64,000 bases of DNA from Malania oleifera (GCF_029873635.1 NC_080426.1:55504093-55568092), one strand, 5' to 3'; counted from the stretch's first letter, positions 1 to 11,760 are shown. Numbers and translations are program-made. Notes: generated by a model not told the origin, from the letters alone.

Positions 1-314
1 TAGCGCAAGTGCACCCACACGTCTTAGATAAAGTGTGGAGACAGGATGATCGATTGTGTTGGGAAGAGTAGTGTCCCCCTGGAGTCTAGACTACTATGGG
101 AACAACCAATCGGACTTACGAACTATAGAATGTAGTTGATTTAACTTGGGAGGGCCGACCAGGGTTAAGTCCAGTCTTTGGGCTGCACAACCCATAATGG
201 GGCGGAAGCATGACTATGATTTTTCATCGTTATAGATAGTTTTAAGCGCATAGTTGATAATTTAACCATTGATAATATGAGAACAGCAGATATGGAAATA
301 GAAGATATGGGAAC
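1..314 (+). mobile_element. Degraded gypsy LTR, left part (continues at 3652)
   Basis: This is non-coding. Positions 141-215 resemble the block found in the other gypsy LTRs here (a GGTCGGCC-like stretch, then TTTGGGCTGCACAACCC and GGGG near a CATGAC). It is therefore read as the downstream half of a Tekay-like LTR in plus orientation. It is cut at 314 by a solo LTR and resumes after 3651. The LTR start lies outside the window. The assignment rests on this one conserved block and on the LTR-like end near 4640-4707. Confidence 0.55.
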
Positions 315-344
315 TGTAGACACCCCATTTTTACCCAGGCCCAA

Positions 345-345
<1 letters not shown>

Positions 346-378
<33 letters not shown>

Positions 379-384
379 TTTCTA

Positions 385-444
<60 letters not shown>

Positions 445-523
445 GTTTTCATTATATTTATTACTTTATTATTATTATTATTATTACTTTACCATTATCA
501 TTTTTTATTCTTATTTATTTATC

Positions 524-558
<35 letters not shown>

Positions 559-960
559 GTATTTTTATTTATTATTATTATTATTCTTATTCTCATCATT
601 ATTTATTTATTTTTTTTATTACTATTATTATTATTTTGTTATCATTATTATTTTTAATATATTTTTATTATCATTATTATTTTTTTTATTATTAGCATTA
701 GTATCTTATTTTGACTATTATTATTTTTATTATCTTTATCTTTATTAGTAATGTTATCATTATTATTATTATTATTATTATTAATTGTTAATTTTAATCT
801 TTGTATTATTACCTTATTAGTATCGTTATTTTACTGATAATATCTTTATTATTTTTATTTTAATTATCTATTTTACTATTAGTATTATTATTATTATTAT
901 TATTTCCTTATTGATCTTTATATTATTATTATAATTATTATTATTAGTATTACTATTTTC
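346..960 (+). repeat. Imperfect (ATT)n tract inside solo LTR copy 1
   Basis: About 600 bases are dominated by ATT/TTA triplets, in pure runs (346-375, 388-445, 528-557) broken by T-rich spacers. The same position of the inverse copy holds (AAT)n at 18370-18768, so the tract is an original LTR feature that has expanded and decayed independently. An apparent leucine/isoleucine-rich ORF here is an artefact of the repeat. Confidence 0.95.
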
Positions 961-1040
961 ATTATTACCATAATAGTTAAAGTAGAAAGAGAAAAAGAAA
1001 AAGAAAATCGAAAAAGGAAGTTTTTTTAGGGTTTCTAAAA

Positions 1041-1053
1041 TTTTTTATATAAG
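1041..1053 (+). promoter_or_regulatory. Putative TATA box of solo LTR copy 1
   Basis: TTTATATAAG is followed by a pyrimidine-rich stretch (CTCTTTCCTCTC). The inverse copy has TTATATAAG at the equivalent place (about 18253-18263). This probably marks the U3/R boundary; it is inferred from sequence only. Confidence 0.5.
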
Positions 1054-3651
1054 GGACCTCTTTCCTCTCTTCAAAGGGGGCCGGGGGGGCGCAGCCGAGC
1101 AAACGGAGCAAAAAAAAAAAAAATTCTTTTCCTTCTTCTTCTTCTGGTCCTCTCCCTCACCCTTTCCCTGCAACACAGCCCCAGCCACCATCCATTCTCA
1201 CCCAGCAACTCCCACAGCCGAACAAAATCACACCACCAACTGCCGTGAGCTTTTCCAGACTTGCCACAACTCCACGGTAGATTCAACTCTCCCTTCTCCC
1301 GGTTTCATCTCCACACAGCTCCGTTCAAAACCCTACAAATCCTCACGGCATCTCCGCCAACCTTGGCTTCGTCAACATCACCTTGCCATAGGGTCCGCTC
1401 CTCTGATCTCCGGCAGTTTGTTTACTACTCTCCTTCATGGTTTTCATCACCACCATCATCTCTAGGAAGGAGTAGCAGCCGAAATCAACACAGTAGATAG
1501 CAGCAAAGAAAGCTCCGGCCACGGTTCTATGCTCCTCCAGATTCACCACTTGCGACCTTGCCACTCCTCCTCCAACAACTCTCCACCAACCCGAGCACCT
1601 TTCCATAGCAGCTAGGAGCGACCACTGCTGCACAGCCTCGCCAGGTTCCCTCCTCAGTCCAGCAACCAGCCGGGAGATCTCCACCATCTTTAGTTGCAAC
1701 TCACGGCCGTGAGTCACCCAACGGCCATCCACACAACACACACTGCACACACACAAATACCCACTGCACACACACACAGCACACACAAACACCCACACAC
1801 TGCACACACAGCAGAACACACACCAAAACACACACTTTTACACACAGCAGAACACACACACATACATACACAGCACACACACGCACGTGTATTTTTATGT
1901 TATTTTATTTTCCTTTTATTTATTTATTCAGCTATTTGTTTTCTTATTTATTTTTATGTTTCTTTTCTTATTTTGATCTGTTTTAATATTTAAAGTTTAA
2001 GACTCCATAGGTGCTTATATTAATATCCTATTTGCCATAGTATGTAGTTAATATTCACAGCTAGACCTTTTATTGTATATATGTTAAAATTTTAAATATT
2101 GTGTTTTAGGTTTCATTTTATTGCGGCAATATTTGTTTAGATTTTTTGTAGTAATTACTATAAATATTAATTGGTTTTCTCTTTATTTTGTAGGTTTCCT
2201 TTTTATTTGTTGGGGTTTGGTTTCAATTTTTTAAATTTTGAATTGTGTATACGTTAAATAAGTAGTATTCTGGTTAATTGAATAAGTTTTCCTTTTCTTG
2301 TAGTCATATATTTATTTAGTTAATAATATATTCATATTTAGGGTTTTTCTCTTATTGTTATATTATTTGTTTTATAATTAGATATTCAAATTTAAATTGT
2401 GCCTATTATGTATTATCAAAGTAAGGTTTTTATTGTCATCATATCATGTGTAGATATTATTTAGGTTTTTATGCATGTCTAGGTTTCTTCACACTATTTA
2501 GGGTTTTGGTTATTCTTGCACTTGTTTTATATGTAATATTTGTATATTTAGGGTTGTGTATTATTTTGGTAACCATATTGAATAGGTGTACATTATTTTT
2601 AGAAATAAATCTTCTCCATAATTTCATTACTTCCTTGGCTTCTCATTGGTTTCTATATTGTTAACCCTATGTTTGATTTGCTTCCTTAGTTAGTAATTTA
2701 CCTATATGTGTAGTGTGCATATCTTTAATGGCTTGTTAATATTAAGGTAATTATTATGTTATACATCATATCCTTATTATCATTATCATTATTAGAAGTA
2801 AATTATTATTACCTTTATTGTACATATGTATTTATATCGTTATATTGTTATGTGATTCATATGAGTATACTGCTATATTAAGTATGTTGTTATATTTAGT
2901 ATTCTTAGGTTATACGTTTATATTAAGAATATTGATATATTTCAGTATTATGTTATTTTAAGTATTTTATTCTACATTATACATTATTATTATTATTTGG
3001 TACTATTTGATTTAGTATTTTTAGTATCTTAATATGTATAGCGTATGGTATTTTATTATATGTTAGCTTAATTTGTCAATTTATTATCCTATTGTCATGT
3101 ATTGAAATCTCCCAGAGAAATTTGGAAAATATTTTAAATTATTTATGAAAAATCTATAAATTTTGAAAATAAATTTGGGAGCTATTTTTGTAAAGTATTT
3201 TCTTGATTTTTTATCCCTATGATTTTATTACGGGGGTATGAGCCTTCGGGCATCACGTACCCTAAGCTCTGAGGGAATATATATGCATATATTATCTTTA
3301 TTTATTTATTTTATTTATTTTTTATTTATTTTTCACGTGTAATTATAAAGTCATAAAAAGGAGTAATTTAAAGAATTATTAGATTAACTTAGGGATAATT
3401 TCAAATTAATTAGGTACCGTTTGTAAGAACGGGCGCGTAGGGGGTGCTCGTACCTTCCCCTCGCATAACCGAACTCCCGACCCCAACTCTAGTAATGTAG
3501 ACCGATTCTACCCCTAACGGGGTAGTAATCATGTGTTCTAACCGCACTAAAGGTTAGTGGCGACTCCGATATTCTATGATTTTTCCTGAAAATATTAAAA
3601 TGATTTTAATTCCGCCGCCCGGAGCACACGCGCTCCCGGGACGTCGCGACA

Positions 3652-4707
3652 GGAACAATGGATATAAGAACAGAAGACGGAAATGATATGAAAACATAAC
3701 ATGTGAAAGTAAACATGAATACAAAAATGAGAAATGTAGAATATGAATGCAAATCTAATGAATGACACAGAGATAACAGCATAAAAAGTAATGTAGCAAA
3801 GTATTATCAATATTAAATATAGTAGTATTACGTGTATTTAGGGTGGGGTATACTTTTCGCCCGAGGGCATGCTGAGAAAGGCGAGTGCCCTGATAGGTAT
3901 CAGATGTAGTTATATTGGGCTGCATAACGTATTAGCGCAGAGGGAAACTACTTATATAAGAGGGTAATCTTCCCTATTATCGGAAACTTCTGCCAGTAAA
4001 CCTTCGTGTGAATGTGTGAGTACGAGATAAACTAACCATCTGAGAGCTTATTGAGTAAGGTAAGTGCCCTGATATGCTTCAGTTGTGACCATAGGTTGCT
4101 TAAGGTATCAAAGTAGAAGGGTGCTGCTTGTATGAGTGGGTAGTCACCCCAATTCTTAGGAACTCTCGTTGGTAAAATACCTTGCATGTGTTTGAATAGG
4201 GATAGATAATGTTTTTATAAATATAATATTTTTGTAAATGATGATTAAATATATTTGTACACAAACTTCATGATAGTCACACACTAATTTAATGTATTCC
4301 ATCCTTAGTGAGATGTGCCTCATCCGATATAAATTCTATCTTTTCAAGACCTTCGCGTGATCGAGCTTAGTGAGCTCAAGGCTAGTATAGAATTTTTGAT
4401 AGAGAGAGAGGGTATAAACTTTGGTTCTATTTTTTGGGGTTTTAATATATTTATGTTTTCAGAGTTGTAAATGTTGTGAATACTGGATATTGGAGTATAC
4501 TTTTGAGATTATATAGATATAGAAACTTTGGTATTTTATGGAGGAATTGTCATTATTTCCGCTACGTAATTGATATTGAGCCAAGTACATGTAATAGAAC
4601 ACGTGGCACTCGAGCCCCATTTGGCGAGTTCGGGGCATCACGAGGTGGTATCAGAGATATATTTCAAATAACACTCTGGACCCTAGTTTTGGGTTCGGGG
4701 CGTTACA
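3652..4707 (+). mobile_element. Degraded gypsy LTR, right part, with primer site and a second LTR tip
   Basis: This continues the LTR interrupted at 314. Two LTR-end-like sequences lie about 67 bp apart: GTTCGGGGCATCA ending at 4640, followed by TGGTATCAGAG (4646-4656, a Met-tRNA primer site), then GGTTCGGGGCGTTACA ending at 4707. The simplest reading is a 5' LTR plus primer site, a deletion removing nearly all the internal region and most of the 3' LTR, and the last bases of the 3' LTR. The right edge abuts copia RNase H sequence. No protein-coding sequence survives. Confidence 0.6.
4646..4657 (+). other. Primer-binding site remnant (initiator Met tRNA)
   Basis: TGGTATCAGAGA matches the 3' end complement of plant initiator methionine tRNA at 11 of 12 bases. 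It lies 5 bp after an LTR-like end. It is a remnant with no internal coding region behind it. Confidence 0.5.
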
Positions 4708-5038
4708 TGTGTGGCTCAGATCAATGATTTCTCATATCCAAGCAAATTATGGTCTTCAATCAATCAAGGATATTCCAACAGTTTTATATGAAGACAACAC
4801 TACATGTATAGCACAACTAAGAGGAGAATACATAAAGGGTGATAGAACGAAGCATATCTTTCCAAAATTCTTCTATACACAAGAACTCTAGAAGAATGGT
4901 GATGTAGATGTTCAACATATCCAATCAAGTGATAATCTAACATATTTGTTCACCAAAACTTTATCTACTACAACATTCAAGAAATTGGTTCATCTCATCA
5001 GAATGAGACATCTTAAAGATCTTAGCATAAAGAGTTAA
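4708..5038 (+). pseudogene. Copia RNase H C-terminal fragment (pol remnant)
   Basis: This encodes the end of a Ty1/copia polyprotein. The reading frame shows WLRSM, then EDNTTCIAQ and GDRTKHI, a pattern typical of copia RNase H. The tail runs through SSDNLTYLFTK to a terminal stop at 5036-5038. One in-frame TAG at 4889-4891 breaks it. The 5' part is missing because a gypsy element is inserted directly in front; the rest of this copia element would lie left of the window. The polypurine tract and LTR follow immediately. The copia lineage was not resolved. RNase H would remove the RNA strand during reverse transcription, but this copy is dead. Confidence 0.85.
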
Positions 5039-5052
5039 CATATGGGTGACAT

Positions 5053-5063
5053 TCAAGGGGGAG
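5053..5063 (+). other. Polypurine tract of the left copia element
   Basis: TCAAGGGGGAG lies directly before the LTR start TGTTATG. This is the plus-strand primer position for copia reverse transcription. Confidence 0.75.
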
Positions 5064-5427
5064 TGTTATGAAAACCATAAGGGAATAATGACCGTCACCC
5101 CTTCATTTTTCCACCACCATAAATTCATTCCCATCCTTATTGCCATATAAAAGGACACCCTCTCCCTCTCATTTGAAAACACACATTTGATGCTTCTATT
5201 TAAGTATATATATAGTGAGAATAAGAAAAAATGGGAGATAAAGAGAAGAGAGATATATTATACAAGGGATACAAAGAGAAGAGATATTTTGTACACCAAA
5301 TCATCTTGTAATTCTTCCCAAGATAGTAAAGTTTTGATTTCATCCGTCCATGGAGTAGGCATAGCCAAACCACGTAAAATTTATGTCTCATCTCTATTTA
5401 TTTTCTTGCATATTTTATAACACAACA
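5064..5427 (+). mobile_element. 3' LTR of the left copia element
   Basis: It starts TGTTATGAAAACC right after the polypurine tract and ends ...ACACAACA (5427). The length of about 364 bp suits a short-LTR copia element. CATATAAAAGG at about 5144-5154 is a good TATA box. The 5' LTR is not in the window, so the end base and duplication cannot be verified. Confidence 0.75.
5142..5155 (+). promoter_or_regulatory. TATA box in copia 3' LTR
   Basis: CCATATAAAAGGACACC fits a plant TATA box about 80 bp into the LTR and is followed by a pyrimidine-rich stretch. Confidence 0.5.
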
Positions 5428-6528
5428 CCCTTTATTAAAATTCATTTTGAAAATTTAAGGGTTTTCTATTTTTTATTTCTTATTTCTTCACAGTGAAAAT
5501 ATAGATTATAAAAGTACGTTTATTTATGTTGTTAGTATTTTATTTCTGTTACTGATTTTCACTTGTTTTGGGAGCCTGTTGTCAAAAATTTTAATATTTA
5601 AAAATAATTTTTTTGGATAAAATTATTCATGTTGTATACTTTTAAATTGAAATTAAATTAAATGATCGCATTAATTTAAATATAATTAAAAAAATATGTA
5701 TAAATTTTTTAAAATAATAAAAAGCCAATTACAAAATACTTTCACTCTTTTTTCAATTGTCATGCCCAATAAAGTTTTTATTGTAAGTAAAATTTGAAAG
5801 TAGAACAATTAAGTAAAATAATTATAATAAATTTTATTTTTATTATAGTAATTTTTTCATTGTATATTATTTGTAATATTATTATTTTAATCATAATTCT
5901 ATAATATTATTTGATTTAAAGATGAAAATAAGCATTTTTTAATTAAAATTTTAATTTGTATTAGTTTTATAAATGTTAACCAAATAGGTTGCTGGTTTCT
6001 AGTTTTTAGCTTCTGTTTCTGATTTTTTATTTTTGTTTCTCTAATTTTTGACAGTGATACCAACGGTCCATAAGAATTTGAAACCTATTTCATAAAAGGT
6101 AGAACAAGATCTGGACCAAATTAGTTAGTAAAAAATTTTGCCTTTAAACATAGAAAAATTAAATACAAATTGACCACAAAATTTTATATTTAAATTGTTA
6201 ATATAAAATAATTCTAAAATTTTTTAGATATTAGAACTCGTTAAAGAATGTTGAGAGCCTATATTCTTTTGTATTTTTCAATTTTTTTGAGTCACTTATC
6301 TAGTTATCATACAACAAATTCAAAAATGAAAAAAAAAAATATTAAAAGATGTAACATTTTCTATTATTAAAAAAACATTCAATATGCATTAGAATTTAAA
6401 TTGCTTGGCTTAAGAGATGCATGAACTTTTGAACCACATAGATCTTTTAAAATTTAAAATTTCCATGCAAACAAAAAATAATTGATAAGTTCATAAGAAT
6501 AAACCTAAAAATGTGCAGTTATGTTGCA
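5428..6528. other. AT-rich spacer, no gene seen
   Basis: Very AT-rich sequence with poly-A/T runs. No ORF with recognisable protein similarity, no RNA gene and no element ends were found. Confidence 0.6.
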
Positions 6529-6938
6529 ACATAGACCTCATCTACTTTATAACTAGTGAACAAGTTTGAAAGTTAAGAACCTTTTGCTTCTTATCAACAT
6601 TATTATGATATTTCATACACACATTAATCCTATGTTTGACGAGATCTTAAATTTGAATTTGAGTTTGTATTGGATTTAAAAAATATATATAATGTAAAAT
6701 TATACTAAAATTTATTCAAATCCCCCCAAATTCACATAGACCCCGTCTACTTTAAAACCAATGAATATGTTTGAGGATTAAGAACCTTTTGCTTCTTATC
6801 AAAATTATTATGATACTTCATACCACCTTATTCTTATGTTTTGCAAGGTATTGAATTTGAATTTGTATTGGATTTACATAAGATGTAATACAAAATTATA
6901 TTAAAATTTATTCAAATCCATCCAAATCTAAATTCAAA
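6529..6938 (+). repeat. 205-bp direct tandem duplication
   Basis: Two head-to-tail copies start at 6529 and 6734 (ACATAGACC...TCTACTTTA). They share AAGAACCTTTTGCTTCTTATCA and the TTTATTCAAATCC end. The copies differ at many bases, so the duplication is old. No coding content. Confidence 0.8.
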
Positions 6939-7597
6939 GTCTGAAATCCATGCTTCCAAATGCATCGTAAGGGTTTTTACAAGATATAAATAACTCGAGA
7001 AGAGAAATGGTCATAATGGCACTACTCATAAAAGACTAATTTTGGAATTGTTGAAATATGCATAGAAGGTTTGTAGTCCTTCTAGGTTATGGTAGACAAT
7101 GTATATAAGTCTTTAGTAGATCAAGTAGCCAAGTTCTTTAGAAGTGTCAGTGATAAAATCACCCTAAACAAGAAATTTATTGGTTCAAGTTAGTTTTTCA
7201 AAAGATCCTAACAATAATAAATGATATAATATCCCTTGCTATGACATATCTAAGCAAATTTGAAATTGCCATGACAAACTCCTTGGCTCAAACTGCCTTT
7301 ACTAAGACTACCCCCAAAGCTCAACCTTGTCCCCAACACAACCCTTACCACAATTAAAGGTAGTGTCAACCATGGTTGTACCTTCATACGAAGGAGCTTA
7401 AGAGGAGGAATAAAAGCATATTTGATGATTAATTGGATTATGCATAGGTTTCAATCATAGATGGGATCGATTTACTTCCGAGAATTTGATCATAGATTGA
7501 TCGATTGTAGAGTAATACTCAAATTGAAGAAGAACTTGGTAGTAAGAAGTTGAACCCAATGCGGCTCAACCACCTAAATATCAAAATTGATTTAGAT
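6939..7597. other. Non-coding spacer
   Basis: No recognisable gene, RNA or element terminus. Short ORFs only. Confidence 0.5.
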
Positions 7598-8283
7598 GTA
7601 CATATCGAGTTCCTATTATATACACTTGAAAGTGTACATTACTCACTAATGAATTCAATCACTTTATCAAATTTGAAATTTTCATATATAAAACCAGATT
7701 CTTTGTTCGAGTTGTGGTTCTATGCTATTCCATAACCACATAAGTAACACATTTTTTTTCGATATAGTATTTATAATCCTTGGAGTCAAGAGTGAAGAAT
7801 GCAACATATAACTAGACTTTCAATTTACATTAATATACAATCTTACTACTTGAGGCCACAAGTAGTTGTACATACTGAGTTCCTCTCATATACCCTTGAG
7901 AGTGCCACATTACTCACTAATGAACTCAATCACATGGTCAAATTTGAAAAGTTCATACATAAACCAAACCATTGGATTGAGTTGTGGTTCCATACTATTC
8001 CATAACCACATAAGTAACACTAATGCATCGGATCCCATCAGAACTCCGTAGTTAAGCGTGCTTGAGCGAGAGTAGTATTAGGATGTGTGACCTCTTGAGA
8101 AGTCCTCGTGTTGTACCCCTCCTTTTTAAAAAAATAATTGAAAAAAAAAACCACATAAGTAACACATTTTTTTCCCCATAAAATCTTCGAAATCCTTGGA
8201 GTCAAGAGTGTAATGCAGCAGATAACTAGACTTTCAATTTACATTAATATACACTCTTAGTGCTTGAGGCCACAAGTAATTGG
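7598..8283 (+). repeat. 270-bp direct tandem duplication hosting a 5S insertion
   Basis: Copy 1 runs 7598-7867 and copy 2 from 7868 to about 8283. Both begin GTACATA and share ACTCACTAATGAA, CCACATAAGTAACAC and GAGGCCACAAGTA. Copy 2 is about 145 bp longer because it carries the retroposed 5S sequence at 8021-8150. Copy 1 (7736-7750) preserves the uninterrupted target. Confidence 0.85.
8021..8122 (+). pseudogene. 5'-truncated 5S rRNA retropseudogene
   Basis: About 102 bases match plant 5S rRNA from about nucleotide 20 to its 3' end, including GGATCCCATCAGAACTCCG, AAGCGTGCTTG and AAGTCCTCGTGTTG; the first 18 or so bases are missing. The internal control region is mostly kept but has changes (GGATGTGTGACC where plants usually have GGATGGGTGACC). 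TTTTT at 8123-8127 resembles a Pol III stop, followed by an A-rich tail to 8150. A 15-bp direct repeat CCACATAAGTAACAC flanks the unit (8006-8020, 8151-8165) and occurs once, uninterrupted, in the neighbouring tandem copy. This indicates target-primed retroposition of a 5S transcript (or a 5S-headed SINE), not an rDNA array. It is unlikely to make 5S rRNA. Confidence 0.9.
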
Positions 8284-9622
8284 AGGAACCAACCAGTTGA
8301 ATGATTATGACATGCATCTTAACATTATTAGCTAAATCCACCATCAGAATAATCCCAAACACGCCACAAAAAACTTAAGAACACTCAATTAATTAAAATA
8401 ACCACAGCAATGCAAACTAGCAACTTGGGAACTGAAAAAAAAAAAAATGCATTACATAACTTCACAAGGCAGCTATAACCATGGAATAATAACTATAAAA
8501 AAAGAAGTACAAATAATAATGATGACCATAATAATAGTTACAACACTCTAGAAGGAGCAACATGCAAAGCAAAATAAGGGCATAAAGGAACATCATCCAC
8601 TGCCATATATAATAGAGCAAGAACAAACTAAAAATAACTTAGGTCCTATTCATACATATGAAAAAGGGTTCACATGTTTTTTTAGAAGGAACAACCATGA
8701 CCACAACAAATTAAAGGACACATTATAGCTAACAACAATAAAAACTCAGCTAAAAATCAAGGATTACTTTCAGATAAATAGAAAAAAACCATGTAAAACA
8801 TGTAATCAAGAAATCACACGGTTAACATTGGATTATGTTTGGGTTAACTTTGGATGCTTTGAAATTGGCTAGGTGTGTAAATTTTCTAGTTTTTATTTTC
8901 TACCCCCATCTAATGTTTTAAAATTATCCAAGGTCGTCTAGGTTTGTTTAGAGGTTGTTGGTTAAAATCTTCTATTTATTTAAGGTTTTATTTGAAATTT
9001 TCACAAGTTTTTTTTTTAAAAAAATATAAAATATAAAATTTCAAAACAGTAATTTTAAAATAAAAATATAATATAATGCGCGTGTGGGTGCATGCACTTA
9101 CATGTGGCATCCAAGTGTGCGTGCACTCATGTGTTTGGGCACAGGTACCTACACCTATATATGTAATGAACACATTGTGCCCACACGCTTGTCTTTTTCT
9201 TCATGGGCGACCAAATTTTCACCATTTTTTTTTTCATTTGTTCATCGCACTCAATTTTTTTTGAGGACACACCTAAAACACTCTCCCCTCTGCACCAATG
9301 TTTTTTCTAGTGAAACTAGGTTGGAGTCCTCATGTTAATTCTCTCTCTCTCTCTCTCTCCCCCTATTTATACTTTATCTCTTGTCTCTCTTACTATTGAA
9401 TTGAAACAAGAAGAAAATAAGTGAGAAGAAAGGGGAAAAAAACAAAGAAAAGGCAATAGCAAAAAAGTTATAAAGTTGTCGTCGCACCATCGTCACCATG
9501 TGGCCATTATTGTTTCGTTGTTAAAGTCCCTCCTTTAGCCACATACACATCTTTATTTCTCTTAGATTGCATCTTTAGCAAGTTGCTCTTTCTCCATTGT
9601 TTCATTTCTATAACATTACTAT
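8284..9622. other. Non-coding spacer with (CT)n
   Basis: No gene recognised. It holds a short TG/CA-rich patch (9076-9170) and a (CT)n run at about 9341-9359. ORFs across the patch have no protein-like features. Confidence 0.5.
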
Positions 9623-10256
9623 TGTTGAGTCACAAGGACCACCCACACCACAATTAGTAAAGAGATAATGAAATTACAAGAAATAAATAACATAAGAAAG
9701 GCCTACGCCCATGAACGATTTGGTAAGGATTCAATTACCATCAAAGTGTAGAGAAAATACAACAAGAGAGCATCACTCCACTCCCCATAGTTATGAAAAC
9801 CTACAACCATTTTCTAACTCCAAAAAAGATATTTTTGTGTAGGAGGAAGACCCCAAGGTGAAGCTCTTTTACAATTCTCTCTCTGTAAGCTCGACCTCAT
9901 TCTCATACTCTCTTATCCACATAACAATGAGATCCACTATATAGAGATCCAACATGCAAATAATGTCCAACCACCTAAAAAATAACAATCCTACAATTGT
10001 CTATAAAACTATCCCCAAACTCAATACATGACTTTGAAACTTGCATGCTTAGAAAGTTAAGTCTTCACATCATCCCACTAGGAGTCTTTCAAGGAAGAAA
10101 GCACCAAGTGGCAAAAAGTCAATCAAGCATGCCTTGAAAGACATGCATCCACGAACCAAAACTAATAAATTAGCCTTGAAACAAGTTTGGCAAGACAACC
10201 AAGCAATTGTGCCATGTGTTACATGAAAGACATGTAATATTAATCAACATCCAACA
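9623..10256 (-). mobile_element. Possible LTR in minus orientation
   Basis: The segment is bounded by TGTTG at 9623 and CAACA at 10256. Read on the minus strand, a purine tract (GGAGGAAGAAGGG) sits directly before TGTTGGATG, as a polypurine tract sits before a 3' LTR. The length of about 634 bp is plausible. I find no matching 5-bp target duplication (ACTAT against CCCTT) and no internal coding region beside it, so this is a weak call. Confidence 0.35.
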
Positions 10257-11117
10257 CCCTTCTTCCTCCATTTTTATGTTTATTTTAGTTCATTATTTGT
10301 GTTAGTTGGGTCCTGCCACATGTGTGAGACCAATCCTACAACTATCACTAATGAAATCCCTAAAAAAATATTAAAAAATTGGTGGAGAAGGATTATAATA
10401 AAAGTTTCAAATTCTCTACAAATTACGATTTATTACTTATAGTATTACGATTAGGAAATAAAAATTAAAAAAATCAAAAAATAAAAACAATTAGTAGAGA
10501 AAGATAAAAATACAAATTTTCAAAATTAGTTTAGGTTTTTCTTGGTTAGTTTTCATTACTAATTTAAACTATTAAAACTACCACCATCAACGCTAGTACC
10601 ATTGCGATTCTTACTATTATTTTTTCCAAAAATGTTGTGTTTTATCATCATTATTACTGTCCTAAAAATAAAAAAGAAATATTTTTGCTAAATATTGTTA
10701 TTATCCTTCTTCTAAAAAAAATGTTTTGTTAGATATTGTTGTTGTCCTTTTGAAGTTTTGTTATTATTTTATGAAAAATAATTAAAAAAATGGAATGAAA
10801 AATTCAAAAAAAAAATAGAAATACAAAAAGTTCCAAAAATATTTGAGAGTTGAGGAAATAAAATTCAAGAATTTTTTTGAAGTGGAATAGCTCATTAGAA
10901 CTTGTTTTAAAGGGACATATCATCTAGAAAATTCCCTTTTTTGGAGGTCTTGTTAGATATTATGATTCATGTGATTCCTTTCATTTCATTTTCCTCTTTC
11001 TACAAATGTTTATTAACTTGAAGATAGTGTCGATGGTCATTTTAACCAAATCATCAAAATAGGGATTGGTAAGTCCTAATAACCCCTCTTTGGCTTTTAC
11101 TATTTATTTAAAAAAAA
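10257..11117. other. AT-rich non-coding spacer
   Basis: It begins with the possible minus-strand polypurine tract (10257-10269). After that there is only low-complexity AT-rich DNA with A-runs. No gene seen. Confidence 0.5.
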
Positions 11118-11760
11118 TTACTTATTTTTTGTCATTTTTATTGCACCAAGTGATCTGAGACATTCTAGAACGAGAAGGTGGAGTCTGACAGTGATTTTGA
11201 CCTTGTGCATGAAAAGAAAAGTAAAATCTTGTCATTTCGGGCTTCTCGGTTCTTTTCCTACCAACTTTAATTGTACCGAGTGATCCGAGACAGTCTAAAA
11301 TAGTAAGAAGAGGTCCAATAGTAATTCGGTCCTCATACATAAAAATAGAGGCAAAATCTTGTCATTCTAAGCTTTTTTGCTCTCTTTCTACCAACTCTAA
11401 CTGTATTAGGTGTTTCAAGGCAGTCTGAAATGGTAAAAGGAGATTCGACAGTGATTTTGACCTTGTGCAAATTATGGCAAAATCGATATCATTTTTAGAC
11501 TTTACTACTATCTTTTTGCTAGTTTTGCATGATTATATGATCCAAGACAGTCCATTAATGGTAAAGAGGGGTTCGATAGTGATTTTGACCTTATGCACAA
11601 AAAACGAGATGAATTCTATCACATTTTGAGTTTTCGGGGGTTTTTTTTTTTCACAAATTCTGACTGTACCAAGTGATATGGGATAATTTGAAATGATAAG
11701 AAGAGGTTCAATAGTGATTTTGGCCTCGTACATGAAAATCGAGGCAAAATCCAATTTTTT
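11118..11760 (+). repeat. About 130-bp tandem repeat, five diverged copies
   Basis: The phrase GTGATTTTGACC or a close variant recurs at about 11191, 11321, 11451, 11579 and 11713, giving a spacing of 128-134 bp. Each unit also holds a GAGACAGTC-like and a CAAAATCTTGTCA-like phrase. Minus-strand ORFs here are by-products of the repeat. Confidence 0.8.

Larger units (their letters stand above)
315..3651 (+). mobile_element. 3.3-kb solo LTR, copy 1 (TGTAGACACC...GTCGCGACA)
   Basis: The element begins TGTAGACACCCC at 315 and ends GACGTCGCGACA at 3651. It is flanked by a perfect 5-bp duplication GGAAC (310-314 and 3652-3656). No coding domain or primer site lies inside, so it is a solo LTR of a long-LTR family, left by recombination between two LTRs. 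A second copy in inverse orientation lies at 15534-18798. It contains an ATT-rich tract, a TATA box near 1043, a pyrimidine-rich leader and a CA-rich stretch (1737-1885). The GGCGACTCC near 3560 recalls Tat/Ogre-type LTR ends, but the lineage is inferred and uncertain. ORFs inside it are not believed to be genes. Confidence 0.9.

Noticed and set aside
277..657. 126-codon plus-strand ORF rich in Leu, Ile and Phe, and its Asn-rich minus-strand counterpart
   Set aside because: Entirely produced by the ATT microsatellite in a solo LTR.
1343..1831. 162-codon minus-strand ORF in solo LTR copy 1 (and ORFs 17541-18187 in copy 2)
   Set aside because: Part is translation of a CA-rich run, no domain is recognised, and the reading frames of the two LTR copies do not give matching proteins.
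8021..8122. Functional 5S rRNA gene, or a Cassandra-type TRIM element
   Set aside because: The 5' end is missing and control-region bases are changed. Flanking direct repeats and an A-rich tail fit retroposition. No LTR pair, primer site or polypurine tract surrounds it.
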